In this document: positions 7,977-15,592 of the stretch, one piece after another
Layout: each line of letters begins with the position of its first letter
Numbering within the stretch: position 1 is the first letter of the stretch
DNA from: CAZBQG01 sp964493945
Lineage (GTDB): Bacteria > Pseudomonadota > Alphaproteobacteria > Rhodospirillales > UBA2165
Direction: 5' to 3'
DNA: 18,556 bases
Assembly (NCBI GenBank): GCA_964493945.1
Contig: CAZBQG010000061.1
Coordinates: 1 to 18,556, forward strand
Program-made: the position numbers and the translations under genes
Notes under the pieces: model-generated
The model's input: the letters and a program-made list of their open reading frames with translations, nothing else
Databases searched by the model: none
What the model was told of the DNA's origin: nothing

Positions 7977-10592
7977 ATGAATGTGGTCGACACAAAAGCC
8001 AAAAGCGGTCCCCAGCCAGCCGAGAAAATCAATACTAACGATGATGTATGGGTGCCGTCGGCCTGCTCCCTTTGCTATGGGTCGTGTTCCATCCTGGCCC
8101 ACCGCGTCGATGGGGTGATCACCAAGATCGAAGGCAATCCCAACAGCGCCATCGGGCTTGGCCGCCTTTGCGGCAAGGGCGTCAGCGGGATCATGACTCA
8201 TTACGATCCCAACCGGGTGACCACGCCCTTGCGCCGCACCAATCCGGAAAAAGGCATCGGCGTCGATCCCAAATGGAAGGAAATTTCCTGGGAAGAAGCG
8301 CTCACCGAAGTAAGCGCCGAGCTGAAGCGCATCCATGACGATGACCCCCGGAAACTGCTTATGGTGCGCACGACGACTGTCCATTCCAACCATGTGCCCT
8401 GCCTGACCTTCTCCAACGCCTTCGGCACGGTCAACGGATCAGCCGCCGGCGGCGGGCTGCATTGCGGCAACGGGGCGCATCTGATTTCCGGCATCATGCA
8501 TGCCTCCTGGTCCGTGGTACCCGATTTCGAATATTGCAATTATTCCATATTCTTTGGCGCCTCCAAGGGCCATTCGGCAGGCCATGCGTCCAACTCCAAC
8601 ATGAAAAAGGCCGCCGATGCCCGTACCCGGGGCATGAAAATGGTGGTGGTCGATCCCATCGCCAATTTCGCCGGCGCCAAGGCCACCGAATGGGTACCCA
8701 TCCGTGTGGGCACGGACGCGGCCCTGGCATTGTCGCTGTGCAATATGCTGGTCAATGAATTGGGCATCTATGACGCGCCATATTTGAAGGAAAAAACCAA
8801 CGCCGCCTATCTGATCGGCCCGAACCATGCCTATATCCGGAACAGTGACAGCGGAAAACCCATGGTCTGGGACGAAGCCAATGGCAAGGCAGTCAGTTTC
8901 GATGAAGCCCAGTCCGATGACCTGGCGCTGGAAGGAAATTATGAGGTCCAGGACGTTGCCTGCCAGCCCTCCTTCGCCATCATCAAGGAACATCTGAAGA
9001 CCTATACGCCGGAGCGGGGCGAGGAACTCAGCACCGTGCCCGCCAACACCATCCGCCGTCTGGCCACCGAATTCGCCACCGAGGCCCGCATCGGATCGAC
9101 CATCGTCATCGACGGGGTCGAGGTGCCTTACCGCCCGGCGGCCGCCATCGCTTTCCGGGGTGCGCAGGGGCACAAGAATTCTTCCTACAACATGCTTTCC
9201 ATCGATTTGCTCAACCAGTTGGTTGGTTCCGCCGATATGGCCGGCGGCTGTCTCGGCTTCAATCCGGCCTGTCATGGATATCCGGAAACCGGGCGCACCC
9301 GTTATGTGCCCCATCCCGACGAAGACGGGATCATGCTGACCGGTACCTGGTTGACACCCCATGACCCCTATCCCCTGAACGATCCCGCCCTACCCCAACG
9401 CCTGGGCCTGCAGGATTTGTTCCCCATGTCCATGAGCACGGTGTTCCAGGGATCATCGGATCAGCAGGAAATGTGGGAAAAGTTCGATCTGCCCTACCGG
9501 CCCGAAATGATCATCAATCTGGGCGCCAACATGGTCATGAGCATCGGCAACAAGGACGATGTGGCCGACAGTCTTAAGCGTTTCAAATTCATCGTCAGCT
9601 TCGATATCTTGCTGACCGAGACGTCCGAATTCGCCGACATCGTGCTGCCCGATTGCAGCTATCTGCAGACCATGGATTCGCGCCCGCAGATGCCCTTCAT
9701 CTTTTCCCTGCCGGGGGGCTTGGGTGATTGGTGCTGGCCCGTGCGCCAGCCTTCGGCCCCCAAATTGGGCGAAGAGCAGCCCCTGGCCGATGTTTTGATC
9801 GAACTGGCCAACCGGGTGGGAATCCTGCCGGACTTGAATGCCGCCTTCAACGCCAAGCTGGAATTGCAGCCGCCCAACCGGCTGGAGCTGGACGAACGTT
9901 ATACTTACGAAGAAGTCTGCGACCGGGACCTGAAGGACAAGTTCGGCCCCGATAAGGGCTATGATTATTTCAAGGAGCATGGTCTGGTCAAATGGCCGAA
10001 GAAGCCCGAAGAGGTTTATTGGCGGCATTTCGAAAATGTGCGGGTGCCCATCTATTGGGAATGGATGCCCAAAATCTATGACAAGACCAACGCCATCACC
10101 GAACCAAGGGGCCTGAAACTGCCCCGCGAACATTACGAACCCATTCCGTCCTGGCTGCCCTGCACGTCTCATGAATGCGACATACCGGACTTTGATTTCT
10201 ACGCCTTTTATTACCGGGACACGGTGCATACCAACAGCCTGACCATGGAAAATGCCTGGCTGGACGAAGCCGCCCAGATGGACCCCTTTTCCTATTTCAT
10301 CGCCATCAACGAGGAAGTGGGAAAGAAAAAGGGCCTGAAACAGGGCGATCTGGTTTCTGTGGAAAACGATCACGGACGCAAGGTCCAGGGCCGGGTGCGC
10401 CTGACCCAATTGATTCATCCGGAAGGGCTGGGCGTTGGGGCCTGCGCCGGACATTGGACCGATGGCATGCCACGGGCCAAGGGCAAGGGTATTTTCTTCA
10501 ATGACCTGCTGGAACTTGATTTCGAACATTCCAGCCCGTCCAACCTCAACCTGGATGTCTGCGCCAAGGTTAAGGTGACCAAAGTCGGCTAA
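7977..10592 (+). CDS. molybdopterin-dependent oxidoreductase, DMSO reductase superfamily (paralog 4 of 4)
   Basis: This 871-residue protein has [4Fe-4S] cysteines C30, C33, C37 and C65 and the putative Mo-ligand C163 in H-C-G-N-G. Its start is well supported by AGGAG about 9 nt before the ATG. It resembles paralog 1 especially closely in parts: a 52-nt stretch is identical, third codon positions included (8226-8277 versus 324-375). The C-terminal dinucleotide-binding part carries the shared MENAWLDEAAQMDPFSY block. The segment before the Mo-ligand motif (about residues 135-156) is the most different of the four and reads VHSNHVPCL at its beginning. The stop codon overlaps the start of the UbiD-family gene in a TAATG junction, tying decarboxylase translation to this Mo enzyme and suggesting the two act in one pathway. 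No export signal is seen, so it is predicted to be cytoplasmic. Confidence 0.93.
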   Translation: MNVVDTKAKSGPQPAEKINTNDDVWVPSACSLCYGSCSILAHRVDGVITKIEGNPNSAIGLGRLCGKGVSGIMTHYDPNRVTTPLRRTNPEKGIGVDPKWKEISWEEALTEVSAELKRIHDDDPRKLLMVRTTTVHSNHVPCLTFSNAFGTVNGSAAGGGLHCGNGAHLISGIMHASWSVVPDFEYCNYSIFFGASKGHSAGHASNSNMKKAADARTRGMKMVVVDPIANFAGAKATEWVPIRVGTDAALALSLCNMLVNELGIYDAPYLKEKTNAAYLIGPNHAYIRNSDSGKPMVWDEANGKAVSFDEAQSDDLALEGNYEVQDVACQPSFAIIKEHLKTYTPERGEELSTVPANTIRRLATEFATEARIGSTIVIDGVEVPYRPAAAIAFRGAQGHKNSSYNMLSIDLLNQLVGSADMAGGCLGFNPACHGYPETGRTRYVPHPDEDGIMLTGTWLTPHDPYPLNDPALPQRLGLQDLFPMSMSTVFQGSSDQQEMWEKFDLPYRPEMIINLGANMVMSIGNKDDVADSLKRFKFIVSFDILLTETSEFADIVLPDCSYLQTMDSRPQMPFIFSLPGGLGDWCWPVRQPSAPKLGEEQPLADVLIELANRVGILPDLNAAFNAKLELQPPNRLELDERYTYEEVCDRDLKDKFGPDKGYDYFKEHGLVKWPKKPEEVYWRHFENVRVPIYWEWMPKIYDKTNAITEPRGLKLPREHYEPIPSWLPCTSHECDIPDFDFYAFYYRDTVHTNSLTMENAWLDEAAQMDPFSYFIAINEEVGKKKGLKQGDLVSVENDHGRKVQGRVRLTQLIHPEGLGVGACAGHWTDGMPRAKGKGIFFNDLLELDFEHSSPSNLNLDVCAKVKVTKVG

Positions 10593-12160
10593 TGCAGCAA
10601 TATACGCCACCAAAGGGTAAATCCGGGCGCTCCGGCGATGTACTGGACCGCTTCCGGCTGCGCGCCTTCGTCAAACATTTGGTGGAGATTGACGAGGTCG
10701 AGGTAATAAACGAGCCGGTGGAGCTGGCGGAAACGTCCCAACATCTCCATGGGTTGGACAAGGCTGTTTTGTTCCGCCAGGCGGGCCCCGAAAAGGCCGA
10801 AATCATCGCCAATGTGATGGGCAGCCGCAAACGCCTGGCCGCCGCCTTTGATACCGACGAGGAAGGTCTCATCGGCGTGGTCATGGATCGGCTGGCCAAG
10901 ACCTATCCCCTGGCCGAATTGTCGGAAGGCGAAGCGCCCGTACAAGAAGTTATTTTTGAAGGCGAAGAAGCCGATCTGACGCGCCTTCCGGTCCCCTATC
11001 AGCACGGCTTTGACGGCGGGCCTTATATTTCCGCCGCCCTTGATTACGCCCTCGATCCCCAATCTGGCTGGACCAATATCGGCGCCCGGCGCCTGATGAT
11101 CCGGGGCCGCCACGAAGCCGGCATCGATATGAATACGCCGTCCGATTTGAAGGCCATCTATGAGGGCTTTTTCAAACAGGGCAAAAGCATGCCGCTCTCT
11201 TTCGCCCTGGGCTGCCATCCCACCGATCACATCGCCGCCGCCCAGCGCATGGCCAAGGATGAACTTTCCCTTCTGGCCGGGCTCCGGGGTCAGCCTCTGC
11301 CGGTGGTTAAGTGCATTACCAACGATCTTCTGGTGCCGGCGGATGCGGAAATGATCATCGAAGGCTATCTGGATGAGCGGGGCCTGGCCGAAAGCGAAGG
11401 GCCTTTCGGTGAATTTCTGGGCTATTACGGCGTGGTCAAACAAAACCCGGTCTTCCATGTCACGGCCATCACCAAGCAGGCCGATGCGCTGTTCCAGTCC
11501 GTCACCATCGGCGGCACGGCCATGAGCCGCACGGACACGGCCCAGATCATGGCTGTCCGCACGGAAGCCTCGGCCTGGACCGCACTGCGAACGGCGGTCC
11601 GCGAAGTCACGGCCGTCAATGCCACCACATCGGCGGGCGGCGGCTTCAATCTGCGCATCGCCATGCGCCAACGGGTGCCCGGCGAAGCCCGCAACGCCAT
11701 CGCCGCCGCCCATGCCAGCATGGCCAATATCAAAAACGTCTTCGTCGTTGATCCCGACATTGACGTCTTTTCCGATGAACAGATGGATTGGGCCATGGCC
11801 ACGCGCTTTCAGGCCGACCGGGACATGGTCATATCGTCCGGCTTCCGCACGCCGCCCCTGGATCCGTCCCTGGATGGGCGGCGCACGGGATCGAAAGCGG
11901 GGTTTGATCTCACCCTGCCCTTTGGCAAGACGGAAAATCTGGAATTCACCCCGCCGGCCCCACCCGAATTCGGCGAGGCCCGTTTCCAGACACCATTGGC
12001 GGCATTGCAGAACGGCCCGCTGCATTTTGGTGAAATCATGGGCGCCGTCGGCAGCCGGGATGGGCGCGAGGTGGTCCTGGCCCTGGACGAAATCCGCCAG
12101 GATGGTAATCTTATCCGTTTGCAGGATGGGCGCTGGGCGCTCAAATCCCAACAGATCTGA
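10592..12160 (+). CDS. UbiD-family prenylated-FMN-dependent (de)carboxylase
   Basis: This 522-residue protein belongs to the UbiD family of reversible aromatic and alpha,beta-unsaturated acid decarboxylases that use prenylated FMN. The family's catalytic R-E-E set is recognisable: R167 in the N-I-G-A-R-R segment, and E269 and E274 in the E-G-P-F-G-E motif, with the same five-residue spacing as in the fungal ferulate decarboxylase Fdc1. Length is normal for the family and no membrane segment is seen. The ATG overlaps the preceding TAA (TAATG), implying translational coupling. The first 15 residues form a basic, probably flexible lead. UbiD relatives include gallate, protocatechuate and hydroxybenzoate decarboxylases as well as UbiD of ubiquinone synthesis; the setting beside Mo enzymes and a ring-cleavage-type protein favours a catabolic aromatic acid (inference). 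The UbiX-type prenyltransferase needed to make the cofactor is not in this window. Confidence 0.93.
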   Translation: MQQYTPPKGKSGRSGDVLDRFRLRAFVKHLVEIDEVEVINEPVELAETSQHLHGLDKAVLFRQAGPEKAEIIANVMGSRKRLAAAFDTDEEGLIGVVMDRLAKTYPLAELSEGEAPVQEVIFEGEEADLTRLPVPYQHGFDGGPYISAALDYALDPQSGWTNIGARRLMIRGRHEAGIDMNTPSDLKAIYEGFFKQGKSMPLSFALGCHPTDHIAAAQRMAKDELSLLAGLRGQPLPVVKCITNDLLVPADAEMIIEGYLDERGLAESEGPFGEFLGYYGVVKQNPVFHVTAITKQADALFQSVTIGGTAMSRTDTAQIMAVRTEASAWTALRTAVREVTAVNATTSAGGGFNLRIAMRQRVPGEARNAIAAAHASMANIKNVFVVDPDIDVFSDEQMDWAMATRFQADRDMVISSGFRTPPLDPSLDGRRTGSKAGFDLTLPFGKTENLEFTPPAPPEFGEARFQTPLAALQNGPLHFGEIMGAVGSRDGREVVLALDEIRQDGNLIRLQDGRWALKSQQI

Positions 12161-12186
12161 TCGGAATAACCGGAATCAGCCGAGCC

Positions 12187-12924
12187 ATGCTGGCAGAATT
12201 CATATCCCTGCCTGATTTTTTACTGGCCCTGGCCATCGTCATGGCAGCCGGGCTGGTGCGCGGCTATTCGGGATTTGGATCGGGCCTGGTGATCGCGCCC
12301 CTGGTCACGTTGTTGTGGGGACCGGTGGAGGCGGTGGCGATTTCTTCCACGGTCGGCGCCTTCGCCTTCATGCAACTCGTGCCCGCCAATGCGCGCATCG
12401 CCCATTGGCGGGAAATCGGCGTGATCGTCACGGCGGCCCTGATCGTAACGCCCGTCGGCACATATTTTCTGGTGTCCCTCGATCCGTCCCTGGTCAAGCG
12501 GCTCATCGGGATGGCCGTCCTGGTGGCGACGCTGATCACCATGGGCGGCTGGACCTATAAGGGGCCCCGCGGCTTCCTGCCCAGCACCATCGCCGGTGTG
12601 CTGGGCGGACTGATCAACGGCGTTGCCTCGGTCGGCGGGCCGCCGGTCGTGCTTTATCTCATGAGCCTGCCGGAAACGGCCCGCATACACCGGGCGAATA
12701 TTGCCATGGCCATCGGGCTCATGGGCTTTTTCGTCATGATTTTCATCTGGCTGAGCGGTGCGCCAGGCATAGGGACCGCGGTCCGGATCGGGTTGCTGGT
12801 ACTTCCTTTTGCCTTTGGCGTATGGGCCGGAACCCGGCTGTTTCACAGATTGCCGGGCGACACATTCCGGCGCATCGTGCTTTGGATGCTGGTAGTGATC
12901 AGCATCTCCATCATAATTTATTGA
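12187..12924 (+). CDS. TauE/SafE-family (sulfite exporter-type) membrane permease
   Basis: This is a 245-residue, highly hydrophobic protein with about seven to eight membrane segments. The signature G-Y-S-G-F-G-S-G (residues 26-33) at the end of the first helix and the related glycine-rich G-V-A-S-V-G-G-P-P segment in the second half mark the two pseudo-symmetric repeats of the TauE/SafE (DUF81) family. Characterised members move sulfite, sulfoacetate or other organic anions; many are unassigned. It starts 26 bp after the UbiD-family stop on the same strand, so it is likely in the operon and may import an aromatic or organosulfur acid or export an anionic product. Direction and substrate cannot be read from sequence. 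Length is typical for the family. Confidence 0.88.
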   Translation: MLAEFISLPDFLLALAIVMAAGLVRGYSGFGSGLVIAPLVTLLWGPVEAVAISSTVGAFAFMQLVPANARIAHWREIGVIVTAALIVTPVGTYFLVSLDPSLVKRLIGMAVLVATLITMGGWTYKGPRGFLPSTIAGVLGGLINGVASVGGPPVVLYLMSLPETARIHRANIAMAIGLMGFFVMIFIWLSGAPGIGTAVRIGLLVLPFAFGVWAGTRLFHRLPGDTFRRIVLWMLVVISISIIIY

Positions 12925-12925
12925 T

Positions 12926-12942
12926 TTCCGGATGATCAGGAA
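12926..12942. promoter_or_regulatory. 17-bp imperfect dyad, possible operator
   Basis: TTCC-g-GAT-g-ATC-a-GGAA reads as an inverted repeat around its central base, broken only by one g/a pair. The centre is too tight for an RNA hairpin, so if it has a function it would be as a protein-binding dyad. It sits just after the permease stop and about 50 bp before the dioxygenase-like gene, in the 66-bp gap where an internal promoter could be placed. A short palindrome of this kind can occur by chance. Confidence 0.2.
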
Positions 12943-12990
12943 TGGTTATCATGGTGCGACTTTGTTGAATAGCAGAGAGTGGGGGAATTT

Positions 12991-13980
12991 ATGGCTGAAC
13001 TTGTTTTGGGAATGGCGGCGTCTCACAGTCCGGCGCTTAACCTTAATGTGGATGAATATGGGGAATATGGCGAAAAGGACAAAACGGACCCGCGCCTGGC
13101 AACCAAGGAAGGCCAGCCCGCCACTTACGATGAATTGCTGAGCGATGCCGATCCCGCCATCGTCCCCCAGATCACCCGGGACGAACTTACCCGGCGCATT
13201 GCAGAATGCGATAAAAGCATGAAACTCCTCGCCCACACCCTGGAGGATGCAAAGCTGGATGCGCTGATCATTGTCGGTGACGATCAGGCTGAGCAATATA
13301 TCGGGGACAATATGCCGGCCATGCTCATCTATTGGGGCGAGACCATCCCCAATACGGTGACCGACCTGCCCGCCGATGCGCCGCCCTTTATAATCAAAGC
13401 CCGTTCCCAATATCACGAACCCGAAGGCGTGCGCGATTATCCCGTCGATTCCGATCTGGCGCTTCATCTTATCGAAAGCCTGATCCGTGACGAATTCGAT
13501 ATAAGCAGCGCCAAGACGCTCCGCTTTGACCGGGGAGAGGGGCACGCCTTCGGCTTCGCCCATCGGCGCCTGATGGGCGAGACACCTATCCCCATCGTGC
13601 CCTTCGCGCTCAATACCTATTTTCCACCGAACCAGCCCCTGCCCAAAAGATGCTATTCCCTGGGCCAAGCCCTACGACAGGCCGTGGAGGCATGGGACAG
13701 CGACGCAAGGGTCGGCATCATGGGGTCCGGCGGGCTGAGCCATTTCGTGGTGGATGAGGAATTAGACCGCGAATTGCTGGATGCCTGCCGCTGTAAGGAT
13801 CAAGACCGGCTGACCTCCCTGCCCCTCAACAAGCTGAATTTCGGCAATTCGGAAATCCGCAACTGGATCACGGTCGCCGGGGCGGCGGAAGATATGGAAA
13901 CCCATTGGCAGAGCTATCTGCCCTGTTACCGCACACCGGCGGGAACGGGCTGCGGCATGGCCTTTGCCGTCTGGTCGTGA
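12991..13980 (+). CDS. LigB-like class III extradiol ring-cleavage dioxygenase homolog
   Basis: This 329-residue protein has the LigB fold signatures of class III extradiol dioxygenases such as protocatechuate 4,5-dioxygenase subunit B and gallate dioxygenase. Against the LigB sequence as I remember it, H12 (A-S-H-S-P) matches the first iron ligand, H185 (G-E-G-H) matches the catalytic base H195, and E257 (D-E-E-L-D, after G-G-L-S-H251) matches the ligand E242. The second iron ligand H61, normally in an N-D-H motif, is replaced by Q99 in V-G-D-D-Q. This may be a trait of a separate clade with altered metal binding. The ATG at 12991 is chosen because AGAGAGTGGGGG precedes it; a GTG at 12979 would add four residues but lies inside that ribosome site. 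It is the last gene of the + strand run, ending 12 bp from a convergent gene. Ring cleavage of a catechol or gallate-like product is the expected role if it is active (inference). Confidence 0.85.
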   Translation: MAELVLGMAASHSPALNLNVDEYGEYGEKDKTDPRLATKEGQPATYDELLSDADPAIVPQITRDELTRRIAECDKSMKLLAHTLEDAKLDALIIVGDDQAEQYIGDNMPAMLIYWGETIPNTVTDLPADAPPFIIKARSQYHEPEGVRDYPVDSDLALHLIESLIRDEFDISSAKTLRFDRGEGHAFGFAHRRLMGETPIPIVPFALNTYFPPNQPLPKRCYSLGQALRQAVEAWDSDARVGIMGSGGLSHFVVDEELDRELLDACRCKDQDRLTSLPLNKLNFGNSEIRNWITVAGAAEDMETHWQSYLPCYRTPAGTGCGMAFAVWS

Positions 13981-13992
13981 AGATGGAGATAA

Positions 13993-14952
13993 TCAGCTAG
14001 ACCTGACCTGGCCCGGCATGAAGCGGGCGATCAGGGGATATGCCCGGGCGTTATGGCCCTTCAACAGGTCCTTCAACAGGGCTTTTTTGCCCAGAAACTG
14101 TTTGGCATCCTTGAAGCTGATAGCCATCAGGGAAAGGCCCAGATTCTTGTTGGTCTGATAGGCATCAAAGGCGCTCCCAAGATTTTCGCTTTGGGTAACG
14201 ATCTGCATGATCGCCGCGATCTGGTCCTGCATGCCTTTGGCACTGCGCGCGAAGATGTTCACCAACTGATCGTTATCCAGTTCCTCTTCAGGCGGCACAT
14301 AGGTGCCTTTGTCCTCTATGAGATCGGCCCAAACCCCATCGACTTTTTTATTCAGTTTGTCGGTTTTTTTGACTTCTTCTTTCCATTCCTCGGGCGTGTA
14401 GACCTTGGTAAAATATTTCGGACGGGCTTTTTTCTTTTTCAGGGCGCTGAGCAAACTCTTTTTCTTTTCCGGCACCGGTTCCGGCGGCTTTTCCCTATAA
14501 ACAGCCATCTCTTTCCAGCAGGACTGCCATTGGGCCCACATATTTTCCCGACCCTGCTTGCTCTCGAAATATTCGAGAAAGAAATCCTCCACCGAATTCT
14601 GCGCTTCGGTTTCGGCGCGCGTCAAAATTCCCTTACAGCGGTGCGCCAGATCGGGAATAAAGTGACGCCGCAGCACGTCCTGGAAATGATCCGCAAAATC
14701 GCTGGATAACAAAAAGGGGATAGGAAATTCATCACCTTCAGACGGCTCAATACCCTCGGTCAGCACCTCGAACCTTTCGGAGATCACGCTGCAAAAGGCA
14801 TTGCCGAAGGCGGTCTGCATACCTTCAATATCGACTTCCGATCTGCGTTCCTCTTCGCTGGCCTGTTCCGCCTCTTCCTCGTTCGATTTCTGTATGCGGA
14901 TGCCCTTGATCTGGCGCAACATCTCTACGATGGTGCCTTTCAGCTCTTCCAC
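13993..14952 (-). CDS. hypothetical protein, long C-terminal part of an amber-split gene
   Basis: I do not recognise this family. If read from a GTG at 14952 it gives 319 residues: an acidic Glu-rich helix near residues 24-38, a middle part rich in aromatic residues and Glu (about 80-150), a very basic proline/lysine linker (about 155-180) and a predicted helical C-terminal region. There is no signal peptide and no membrane segment, so it is probably cytoplasmic. It lies in exactly the same frame as the 80-codon piece upstream (14974-15216), separated only by one TAG and seven codons. The natural reading is therefore a single gene of about 407 codons from 15216 to 13993. Whether this part is made alone from the GTG is unknown; a GAAGAAG sequence about 4 nt before it could act as a weak ribosome site. 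It is convergent with the dioxygenase-like gene. Confidence 0.6.
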   Translation of the reverse strand: MEELKGTIVEMLRQIKGIRIQKSNEEEAEQASEEERRSEVDIEGMQTAFGNAFCSVISERFEVLTEGIEPSEGDEFPIPFLLSSDFADHFQDVLRRHFIPDLAHRCKGILTRAETEAQNSVEDFFLEYFESKQGRENMWAQWQSCWKEMAVYREKPPEPVPEKKKSLLSALKKKKARPKYFTKVYTPEEWKEEVKKTDKLNKKVDGVWADLIEDKGTYVPPEEELDNDQLVNIFARSAKGMQDQIAAIMQIVTQSENLGSAFDAYQTNKNLGLSLMAISFKDAKQFLGKKALLKDLLKGHNARAYPLIARFMPGQVRSS

Positions 14953-14973
14953 GCCCGCTTCTTCGCCGTTTTT

Positions 14974-15216
14974 CTATGTCGGTTCGGCAAGCAGGATTTC
15001 CTGCAGTTCGGCCAGGTACCTGTCGCGCATGGGGCTGTCTTCCTTGCGCGAAAAAAGCATCTGGACAATGACCATCATGACTTCGCGCACGGCCTTCATG
15101 GTGCGCGCCTGTTGCAACAGGGGGATCAGCCCATTGGCATCGGCTTCGAACACCGTTTCCCAATCGGGCCGTCCGTTTTCGTCTACCGGCCAGGCCGGAT
15201 TTACATCACCACTCAT
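14974..15216 (-). CDS. hypothetical protein, N-terminal piece ending at an in-frame TAG
   Basis: This is an 80-residue piece starting at an ATG at 15216 and ending at a TAG at 14976-14974. It contains a W-P-V-D-E-N-G-R-P-D-W segment near the start and a helical part with Q-A-R-T followed by hydrophobic and Met-rich turns. Beyond the TAG, the same frame continues without another stop to 13993, through K-N-G-E-E-A-G-V and into the long downstream part. It is best seen as the N-terminus of one interrupted gene. No clear Shine-Dalgarno sequence precedes the ATG. A single C-to-T change (CAG to TAG) would be enough to explain the stop, but a sequencing error or stop readthrough are also possible. 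Function unknown. Confidence 0.5.
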   Translation of the reverse strand: MSGDVNPAWPVDENGRPDWETVFEADANGLIPLLQQARTMKAVREVMMVIVQMLFSRKEDSPMRDRYLAELQEILLAEPT

Positions 15217-15592
15217 TCAATCGACCAATAACAAACAGAACAGGCGAGCCGCTTACAATATCGGTCCGCTCAATTAACCCACTGAACCGTTTCACTTTTT
15301 GGCTCAACCTACCTTTTGCCCAGTTTCTCGCCAACCTGTTCCTTATTCATTGCCCAAAAAATAACCCGATTATCCAACAAATTAAAGGCCAGATAACCAA
15401 AATCACAAAATATTGAAAAATTTTACTATGCTTAAACCGTTTCCACCCTTGACTTATAGCAAATTCGGCAAAAAAAGCTAAAATAATCCAAATGCCCCGT
15501 AATCTTTAACCCATCTTTGCGCGATCACCAGAAAGTTATCCCCAGCCTGGTATTTTATTACCTTTTCTCCAAAACATAGCTGGCGACCTTAA
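15217..15592. other. AT-rich intergenic region without a convincing gene
   Basis: This stretch of about 376 bp is clearly richer in A and T than the genes around it, most strongly at about 15340-15500. I find no credible coding frame, tRNA or classical hairpin-plus-T-run terminator in it. It lies downstream of the cytochrome c gene and upstream of the amber-split gene, both on the - strand, so the promoter of the latter should be here. The 9-mer AACCGTTTC occurs twice (15285-15293 and 15435-15443), and an 11-mer AACATAGCTGG is repeated at 15573-15583 and again inside the cytochrome c 3' end at 15614-15624. The significance of these is unknown. Confidence 0.5.

Noticed and set aside
60..10592. 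Assignment of the four Mo enzymes as pyrogallol transhydroxylase or a specific named reductase
   Set aside because: Length and neighbourhood are suggestive, but the N-terminal [4Fe-4S] motif differs from the transhydroxylase large subunit, and no beta subunit is present; a specific name would be unsupported.
10589..12151. 520-codon open frame antisense to the UbiD-family gene
   Set aside because: It is a shadow of the + strand coding sequence with no recognisable motif or ribosome site, while the + strand frame carries the full UbiD catalytic set.
15450..15490. TTGACT ... TAAAAT as a + strand promoter in the AT-rich gap
   Set aside because: Spacing between the boxes is about 24 bp, too long for a sigma-70 promoter, and no + strand gene follows.
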